A stretch of DNA of 10,212 nt from Chloroflexota bacterium (GTDB taxonomy: Bacteria > Chloroflexota > Chloroflexia > JAMDCE01): the NCBI GenBank assembly GCA_023489135.1, contig JAMDCE010000405.1:1-10212 (forward strand), given 5' to 3'. Below are positions 1 through 4,895 of the stretch, in pieces (position 1 is the first letter of the stretch; each line of letters opens with the position of its first letter). Both the position numbers and the translations under genes were made by a program. Under the pieces are notes generated by a model. That model made no database searches. It saw only the letters and a list, made by a program, of their open reading frames with translations, and was not told the DNA's origin.

Positions 1-172
1 TGAGCTGGGTCCTACCGCGGAACGGGTGTGGAGAGCGTTGCGGGGCTAAGGCTCCCCTACCGACACCGCGTCTCCGTCCTTCAGATTCAGCAGGTTCCCC
101 GTCACCACTTTGTCGCCCTCTTGGAGACCGGAGAGCACCTCCACGTTCTTGCCGTCGGTAGGACCCAGCTCA
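1..172. repeat. 17-bp perfect inverted repeat at left window edge (arms 1-17 and 156-172)
   Basis: Bases 1-17 are the exact reverse complement of 156-172. The right arm lies inside the adaptor gene and encodes part of its VELGPT segment. The left arm begins at the first base of the window, so the true repeat may extend leftwards; to the right the match stops at base 18. It could be a real duplication, a chimeric or palindromic assembly end, or coincidence. The sequence identity is seen directly; the cause is unknown. Confidence 0.7.
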
Positions 173-1623
173 ACCTTGTTCATCTGAACTTTTCCATCAG
201 CCACGACGAAGGCGTAACTGTCGTTGCCGCGTTTGAGCACCGCCGCTTCGGGGACGACCAGGGAATTTTCCCGCGCTTCGGCGGTCAGCACCACCTTGGC
301 GAACATGCCCGCCTTCAAGCGGTTCTGCTCGTCTTTGACCCTCACTTTGACCGCAAAAGTGCGGCTTCGAGGATCGACCGTGGGAGAAACGTTGGAAACC
401 TCTCCGTCGAAAGAAACCCCGGGGTATGCCGCCACGGAAAGCGCTACCGGCCGGCCTACCGCAACCTGCCCGGCACGGGCCTCTTCGAGCGATAGGGCCA
501 CCTCCAGATCGCGCGAGACGACCGATAGTATCGGCACGCTCGGCGACGCCAGGGCCCCCACGGAAAGGAACTTGTCGGCCACAACGCCGGTGATAGGAGA
601 CGTTATGGAGCTGTCGGACAGTTGGGCTCTGACCAGATCAACCGCCGCCTGGGCCTGAGCCACCTGCGAACGAGATACCTCGAAGTCGTTGTCGGTGAAG
701 GGGCTCTGGGCCAGCTTCAGCTGCTGCCTGGCGATGATCACCGCGTTCTCGGCCTGTTTGATATCGTGGTCGGAGTACGGGTTCTTGGCCAGGTCGAGTA
801 CGGCCCGGGCCTGAGCCACCGCCGCCAGGGCCTGATCCAGTTGCTCTTGGGTGGGCCCCGCCTTGAGCTCGGCAAGCTTCGCCTCCGCCGCTTGCACCTG
901 CTCGTAAGCTGCGCCCGATTGCGCCTCCTTCATCTCTTTGGTGAACACGAGCGCCCCGAGAGCATTGGCCCTACTGCCAAGATAGGCGTCCGCCTGTGCC
1001 TGGATGGCGTAAAGCTGGTTCTTGGCCGCCCTAACGCCGGCTTCTGCCTGGTCCAACTGCTCCTTGGTGGGACCGGCCTTGAGCTGAGCGAGCCTGGCTT
1101 CGGCGGCGTCCAGGCCCGCCTGGGCTTGAGCCACCTGCGACTCGCGCCCTCCCGACTTCACGGACTCTAACCTTTCCACCGCAGAATTCAGGTTGGCCTG
1201 GGCTTGCTGAATCTGTTCGGTTCGCGAGCCGGCCTCCATTTGCGCCAACCTCGCCTTGGCCAGGCTTAGACTGGCTTCTGCCTGCCTCATCTGCGCGTTG
1301 AGAGTCTCGCTGTCGAGCGTTCCGATAGCCTGCCCCTGGCGAACCTCGTCGCCGACGTCGACGCTGAGCTTCTCGATGCGCCCCAACCCCTTAGCCATCA
1401 CGTTTACCTGGTCCTTGGGCTTTACGTCGCCCGAGTACGCGAGGTTGCCCCCCACACTCCCCGGGCTTGCCACCGCCACTTTGACCACCGGCGATTTGGC
1501 AACTTCCCCCCCCGGCGTGCCGCCTTGCTTCGTGGGCGTCGAAGAACAGGCAGTGTTTGCAGTGAGCGCCACTGCCACAGCCAGCACCAGACCGGAATAT
1601 CCGAGCGTCCTGAAAGTCAACAT
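46..1623 (-). CDS. HlyD/RND-type efflux periplasmic adaptor (membrane fusion protein) with repeat-rich helical domain
   Basis: Adaptor subunits link an inner-membrane RND or MacB-type ABC pump to the outside. I chose the ATG at 1623 (525 aa) because GAGGG lies 8 nt upstream; an in-frame TTG at 1638 would add five residues but has no better ribosome site. Residues 1-26 are a hydrophobic signal ending in TAC, a possible but weak lipobox (N at -3), so Cys26 may be lipid-anchored. Residues about 46-110 and 338-370 form the split lipoyl/barrel-sandwich domain (GDEVRQGQ; SPITGVV). Residues about 110-337 are Ala/Gln/Leu-rich helices built from 26-residue repeats. Residues 371-450 are the beta-barrel (DPRSRTFAV, LKAGMFAKV), and 455-523 the membrane-proximal domain (VVPEAAVL, LQEGDKVV). 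No pump gene is in the window; it may lie outside. Family assignment is firm; the transporter partner is unknown. Confidence 0.93.
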   Translation of the reverse strand: MLTFRTLGYSGLVLAVAVALTANTACSSTPTKQGGTPGGEVAKSPVVKVAVASPGSVGGNLAYSGDVKPKDQVNVMAKGLGRIEKLSVDVGDEVRQGQAIGTLDSETLNAQMRQAEASLSLAKARLAQMEAGSRTEQIQQAQANLNSAVERLESVKSGGRESQVAQAQAGLDAAEARLAQLKAGPTKEQLDQAEAGVRAAKNQLYAIQAQADAYLGSRANALGALVFTKEMKEAQSGAAYEQVQAAEAKLAELKAGPTQEQLDQALAAVAQARAVLDLAKNPYSDHDIKQAENAVIIARQQLKLAQSPFTDNDFEVSRSQVAQAQAAVDLVRAQLSDSSITSPITGVVADKFLSVGALASPSVPILSVVSRDLEVALSLEEARAGQVAVGRPVALSVAAYPGVSFDGEVSNVSPTVDPRSRTFAVKVRVKDEQNRLKAGMFAKVVLTAEARENSLVVPEAAVLKRGNDSYAFVVADGKVQMNKVELGPTDGKNVEVLSGLQEGDKVVTGNLLNLKDGDAVSVGEP

Positions 1624-1665
1624 CGAAACAACCCTCAACTTCGAGATGACTGGGTCTATATCTGC

Positions 1666-1695
1666 ATCCTATCACGCCTTGCTCGGGACAGTCAA
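1666..1695 (-). promoter_or_regulatory. Predicted sigma-70-type promoter of the adaptor gene
   Basis: On the minus strand TTGACT (1690-1695) is followed after 18 nt by TAGGAT (1666-1671), about 40 nt upstream of the ATG. The -35 box is good (5 of 6) and the -10 box fair (4 of 6). Prediction only. Confidence 0.45.
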
Positions 1696-1834
1696 CATCG
1701 CGGCCTTTCAGTTTCGAAAAAGATGGAGTAAAATGAGACTTGCTTGACGGCCGGACGGTAGAACAGGGCTGGAAGCCACAAGGCCGTTGCCAACGCTTTT
1801 GTCACCCGCCGATTCAGACATAGGGAGGCTTTGG

Positions 1835-2560
1835 ATGGCTAGCTACGGTCAATTGATGGATACGATTCGGAATCGCCGGAACGTCAGGAGGATCAAGCCC
1901 GACCCGGTTGGCGACGACTTGCTGGAGAAGCTGGTGGACGCGGCACGATGGGCGCCATCAGGCAACAATTCCCAGCCATGGGAGTTTGTCGTGATCAAAG
2001 ACCCGGGGGTCATAGAGCAAGTCGGCCAGGTCTACGTGGAGCAGGCGCTGCAGCGCAAAAAGGATAATATGCCTTTTCACAATCTCAAGCGTGACTGGAT
2101 GAAAGCCGTACCGGCGATGATCGTTATCGTGATGGACCCGCGCTGGATGAGGGCCTATCCGCACCTGGAAGAAGGGCATCCCAGAGCGGCGCTGCTCCAG
2201 GAGAACGCGCAGCGCATCCTGTTGATGGGCGTCGGAGCAGCGATCGAGAACATGCACCTGGCAGCCGAAACGCTGGGCCTGGCTATGGCCTGGATGACGG
2301 GTTGCGGCGAGGCGGACGACATGGCCAAGTTAAAGGCCATTTTGGGGATACCGGACCCGCTGGAGACGGTGATGATCGCCCCCATCGGTTATCCTTACCG
2401 CTGGCCGAATGCGCGGTCCCGCCGCGAGCCGTCGCAGATCACCCACTGGAACCACTATGACATGTCTCGTTTTCTCACCTCGGACGAGCTTTCGAGCCAG
2501 ATCAAAAAGCGCGAACCGGCGCCCGAGGATCTCAAAGAAGACCAACAACTGCAGGAGTGA
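1835..2560 (+). CDS. Nitroreductase-family FMN-dependent oxidoreductase
   Basis: Members of this family are cytoplasmic flavoproteins that use NAD(P)H and bound FMN to reduce nitro compounds, quinones, enones or related substrates; the actual substrate cannot be read from sequence. I chose the ATG at 1835 (241 aa) because AGGGAGG (1822-1828) lies 6 nt before it; an in-frame TTG at 1787 would give a non-conserved extension. The N-terminal IRNRRNVRRIK (residues 11-21) is the usual Arg-rich FMN-phosphate start, APSGNNSQPW (40-49) is the classical second FMN motif, and APIGYP (182-187) is the C-terminal signature. The segment RREPSQITHWNHY (196-208) follows the usual post-GYP pattern. The Glu/Asp/Lys/Gln-rich tail after about 220 is probably disordered. 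The SDR gene starts 9 nt downstream, suggesting an operon of two redox enzymes. Confidence 0.93.
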   Translation: MASYGQLMDTIRNRRNVRRIKPDPVGDDLLEKLVDAARWAPSGNNSQPWEFVVIKDPGVIEQVGQVYVEQALQRKKDNMPFHNLKRDWMKAVPAMIVIVMDPRWMRAYPHLEEGHPRAALLQENAQRILLMGVGAAIENMHLAAETLGLAMAWMTGCGEADDMAKLKAILGIPDPLETVMIAPIGYPYRWPNARSRREPSQITHWNHYDMSRFLTSDELSSQIKKREPAPEDLKEDQQLQE

Positions 2561-2569
2561 GGGGGTCCT

Positions 2570-3331
2570 ATGATGTCATTGACAGGCAAGGTAGTAATCG
2601 TCACCGGCGCGGCTCAAGGCATCGGGAAGGCGTACGCCGAGCGCCTGGCCAGGGACGGCGCCAAAGTCGTGGTCGCCGATATTGACTTCGCGCTCACAGA
2701 AGCGACCGCCGCGGCCATTCGAGATTCGGGCGGCGAAGTGACGGCCCTGGGCGTGGACGTGTCCAGCAAGGACAGCACGCTCGAAATGGCCCGCGCAACG
2801 GTGGACCGCTACGGCCGCGTAGACGTTCTGGTGAATAACGCGGCACTTTTCGCCGCCCTTCTGCCCACCAAGCCGTTTACGGAGATCACGGAAGAGGAAT
2901 GGGACCGCGTGATGGCCGTCAACGTCAAAGGCCTACTGCTCTGCTGCCAGGCCGTGTTCCCATACATGAAGTCACAGGGAAAAGGCAAAATAATAAACAT
3001 ATCGTCGGGAACGTTCTGGACGGCTCCCCGCGATTTTCTGCATTACGTCACCTCGAAAGGCGCGGTCGTGGGCTTCACCAGGGCCCTGGCCCGCGAGCTG
3101 GGCGAGCACGGGATAAACGTGAATTGCATAACACCCGGTCTCACCGCCAGCGAAGGAGCGATGAGGGGGTATACACGGGAGTCGCTCGATGCCCGGGCCG
3201 CCGCCCGCTGCATTCAGCGATGGCAGGTGCCGGAGGACCTGGTGGGCACCGTTGCCTTCCTGGCCTCCGATGACAGTGATTTCATCACCGGACAGGTCAT
3301 CAACGTCGACGGAGGCGCTGCATTTAACTAA
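2570..3331 (+). CDS. Short-chain dehydrogenase/reductase (SDR, FabG-like)
   Basis: A classical SDR oxidoreductase that interconverts a ketone and an alcohol with NAD(P)H in the cytoplasm. The Rossmann motif TGAAQGIG is at residues 12-19, Asp37 after the second strand hints at NAD(H) preference, NNA is at 89-91, and the active-site Asn is N118. The catalytic residues are Ser146, Tyr159 and Lys163, with the normal 13- and 4-residue spacings. ITPG (187-190) and the C-terminal INVDGG (244-249) are also typical. Length 253 aa is normal. Two tandem ATG codons (2570, 2573) follow a GAGGGGG stretch; the second has the better spacing (7 nt). The gene is 9 nt after the nitroreductase and probably co-transcribed. 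FabG itself is possible, but no fatty-acid genes are nearby, so a catabolic or specialised reductase is as likely. Confidence 0.95.
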   Translation: MMSLTGKVVIVTGAAQGIGKAYAERLARDGAKVVVADIDFALTEATAAAIRDSGGEVTALGVDVSSKDSTLEMARATVDRYGRVDVLVNNAALFAALLPTKPFTEITEEEWDRVMAVNVKGLLLCCQAVFPYMKSQGKGKIINISSGTFWTAPRDFLHYVTSKGAVVGFTRALARELGEHGINVNCITPGLTASEGAMRGYTRESLDARAAARCIQRWQVPEDLVGTVAFLASDDSDFITGQVINVDGGAAFN

Positions 3332-3375
3332 CCAGGTGACCCTGAGTGGATGTGCGCGGTGAGGAGAGCGTTTCA

Positions 3376-3443
3376 ACCGCGGAGACGGTAGAGAGCGCAG
3401 AGGTTTGGATTGTTCATCTCTGCTTCCCCTGCGTCTCTGCGGT
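3376..3443. repeat. Imperfect palindromic intergenic repeat (ACCGCGGAGACG / CGTCTCTGCGGT type)
   Basis: The left arm (3376-3402: ACCGCGGAGACG, then AGAGCGCAGAG) is mirrored by CTCTGC (3418-3423) and CGTCTCTGCGGT (3432-3443). I recognise this composition (ACCGCAGAGACGCAGAG...) from memory as a family of dispersed palindromes found between genes in many environmental bacteria. It occupies most of the 142-nt gap after the SDR gene. A transcript would fold into a long hairpin, which could attenuate read-through. No ORF across it is convincing. Confidence 0.6.
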
Positions 3444-3473
3444 GCATATAAACCCCGGTATGGAGGAAGAGAA

Positions 3474-4121
3474 TTGTCGGTCAAGCCAATCATTGAGATG
3501 TTCCCGGTGGGAATGCTCGAAACCAACTGCGTCCTCGCCGTGTGTCCCGACACGCGCGAAGCGATCGTGGTCGATCCCGGCGACGACGCGCCCCGGATAA
3601 TGAAAGTGGTCGAAAAACTTGGCGCCACGGTGAAATACATCGTCGACACCCACGGCCATCCGGACCACGTGCTGGCCAACGCCGAGGTGAAGGCGATGAC
3701 GGGGGCGAAGCTGGGCATTCACCCCCTCGACGCCAAGATGCTGGAGTCCGCACCTCCCGAGCTGACGTTCTGGCTCACCAAACCATACCAGCCGGCGACG
3801 CCCGATTTCTACCTCAACGAGGGAGACAAGATCACCATCGGCAACGTTACCTTCGACGTGCTGCACACGCCCGGGCACACCAGGGGCCACATCTCTCTGG
3901 TGACCGACGAGGTCGCCATCGTCGGGGATGTGCTCTTCTTCCAGAGCATCGGGAGGACCGATTTCCCCGGCGGCAGTTTCGAGCAGCTGGCCGAGAGCAT
4001 CCGGGCCAAGCTGTTCACCCTGAGCGATGCGACCAGGGTCTACCCGGGCCACGGACCATCGACCACCATCGGCGACGAGAAGAAGTTCAACCCGTTCGTG
4101 GGGGAGAATGCGATGTTTTGA
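3474..4121 (+). CDS. Metallo-beta-lactamase-fold hydrolase, glyoxalase II-like
   Basis: A binuclear-metal hydrolase of the hydroxyacylglutathione-hydrolase-like branch (YcbL type), which cleaves thioesters of small thiols; the true substrate is not known. I chose the TTG at 3474 (215 aa) because GGAGGA (3462-3467) lies 6 nt before it and family proteins begin near this point; a frame extending up to 3405 would translate the palindromic repeat and is unlikely. The full metal-ligand set is visible: H60, H62, D64 and H65 in THGHPDH, H135 in PGHT, D152 in VGD, and H193 in PGHG. GRTDFPGGSFEQL (160-172) is characteristic of this subfamily. There is no signal peptide, so it is cytoplasmic. Its final bases overlap the -35 box of the next promoter. 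Fold and catalytic competence are secure; the specificity is not. Confidence 0.94.
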   Translation: MSVKPIIEMFPVGMLETNCVLAVCPDTREAIVVDPGDDAPRIMKVVEKLGATVKYIVDTHGHPDHVLANAEVKAMTGAKLGIHPLDAKMLESAPPELTFWLTKPYQPATPDFYLNEGDKITIGNVTFDVLHTPGHTRGHISLVTDEVAIVGDVLFFQSIGRTDFPGGSFEQLAESIRAKLFTLSDATRVYPGHGPSTTIGDEKKFNPFVGENAMF

Positions 4122-4146
4122 AGCTCCACTAGCCGAGTGCTATAAT
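4118..4146 (+). promoter_or_regulatory. Near-consensus sigma-70 promoter of the toxin-antitoxin cassette
   Basis: TTGAAG (4118-4123), a 17-nt spacer and a perfect TATAAT (4141-4146) stand about 37 nt before the ATG at 4183, which has its own strong ribosome site GAGGAGGA (4169-4176). The -35 box overlaps the stop codon of the hydrolase gene. This is the best sigma-70 match I found in the window and implies that the cassette is transcribed on its own. Confidence 0.75.
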
Positions 4147-4182
4147 GTTTTCCGACGCGCAGAATCACGAGGAGGAATCGAA

Positions 4183-4473
4183 ATGGCTTTGGACCTGGCC
4201 GAGATTTCCCGCCGGCTCAATGTCACGCCCGATGAATTGATGAAGAAAAGCATCCTCTCTTTCGTCGCTCACGAGATTCGGCTGGCGGAATGGGAAATAT
4301 CCGATTTGAAGGAAAGGTATACCGTTTCCTCGGCTTCGGAACTCGAAGATCGCATCAAGAACAAGGCCATATATAGCCACCCGGCTTGGGAGGACCTCAT
4401 ACGCTGGGAAAACATCGAGGATTACATTGCACGCCTGCGGGGCATCGAAACGGAGTTGAAGCTTGCTGCGTGA
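4183..4473 (+). CDS. Probable antitoxin partner of TumE-type toxin (TumA-like)
   Basis: A 96-aa cytoplasmic protein. I chose the ATG at 4183 because GAGGAGGA ends 6 nt upstream and a strong promoter sits just before it; the frame is open further upstream but that part overlaps the hydrolase gene. Residues 6-32 (AEISRRLNVTPDELMKKSI onward) look like a small helical N-terminus that could be DNA-binding. Residues 30-62 are charged and helical, and the C-terminal part carries HPAWEDLIRWENIEDYI (66-82), a pattern I know from small proteins encoded beside TumE-family toxins. The last 11 nt overlap the next gene, so the two are translationally coupled. Its antitoxin role is inferred mainly from the partner and gene order; no standard antitoxin domain (RelB, Phd, MazE) is recognisable. 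Confidence 0.75.
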   Translation: MALDLAEISRRLNVTPDELMKKSILSFVAHEIRLAEWEISDLKERYTVSSASELEDRIKNKAIYSHPAWEDLIRWENIEDYIARLRGIETELKLAA

Positions 4474-4834
4474 GTTCGGCCGAATCGCGCAGGAGGAATT
4501 CGGCGATATCGTGACTTCTGTCCAATTCCTGTCGCACCGAGCGAGCTTGCCCGAAAAGCTACACCTCGATCTTCGCGACGGCACGTTTGCTGACCTATGG
4601 GTTAACCCGTCAGGCACTCGCTATTCTTTTCATTGGGAGCACCGAGCAAAGCGGGGACTGATCCATCGCCACGACAACGCGCCCGACTTTCCCCTATTGT
4701 CTACTGCTCCCAAGCATTTCCATAACGGCTCGGAATCGCAAGTCGAGGAGAGCTACCTGAGCGATGATATCGAGACAGGGCTAAGGGAGTTCCTTGCCTT
4801 CGTCAGGACCAAGCTGGCTGAATTCGGGGACTGA
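4463..4834 (+). CDS. tumE: TumE-family toxin of a type II toxin-antitoxin system (DUF6516-like)
   Basis: A 123-aa protein matching, from memory, the family annotated as toxin TumE. Conserved-looking blocks are HLDLRDGTFADLW (34-46), YSFHWE (54-59), RHDNAPD (69-75) and PKHFHNGS (83-90); the last third is helical and acidic. The several His and Asp residues in these blocks could form a hydrolytic or nuclease site, but the biochemical activity is not evident from sequence. Start: TTG at 4463 with GGAG (4452-4455) 7 nt upstream, overlapping the previous gene by 11 nt. A weak TTG start inside the antitoxin gene fits the need to keep toxin output below antitoxin. No membrane segment or signal is present. 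The gene ends 61 nt before the convergent glycosidase gene. Family identity is fairly sure; toxicity is inferred. Confidence 0.82.
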   Translation: MLREFGRIAQEEFGDIVTSVQFLSHRASLPEKLHLDLRDGTFADLWVNPSGTRYSFHWEHRAKRGLIHRHDNAPDFPLLSTAPKHFHNGSESQVEESYLSDDIETGLREFLAFVRTKLAEFGD

Positions 4835-4895
4835 GAAAGACGCTTTGCCGTGGCAGCCAATTGCAGACAGCGTTACAAGACCATCAGCTAGACTA

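Noticed and set aside
2..49. Possible C-terminus of a convergent gene entering from the left edge (ELGPTAERVWRALRG, stop at 47-49)
   Set aside because: Only 15 codons are visible, no family is recognisable, and the first part coincides with the inverted repeat, so it may be an artefact.
622..1170. Plus-strand 182-codon Leu-rich open frame inside the adaptor gene
   Set aside because: Its repetitiveness is only the mirror of the 26-residue repeats on the other strand.
1729..1734. TAAAAT as -10 box of the nitroreductase operon
   Set aside because: No acceptable -35 at 16-18 nt spacing, so I do not call a promoter there.
1787..1834. N-terminal extension of the nitroreductase from TTG 1787
   Set aside because: The ATG at 1835 has a near-perfect ribosome site at ideal spacing, and the family starts there.
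2972..3718. Minus-strand 248-codon open frame across the SDR and hydrolase genes
   Set aside because: It is antisense to two genes with complete catalytic motifs and crosses the palindromic repeat; its translation has no recognisable domain.
4835..4895. Bidirectional terminator between the convergent toxin and glycosidase genes
   Set aside because: Only a 5-bp GCTAG/CTAGC stem without a T tract is visible, too weak to call.
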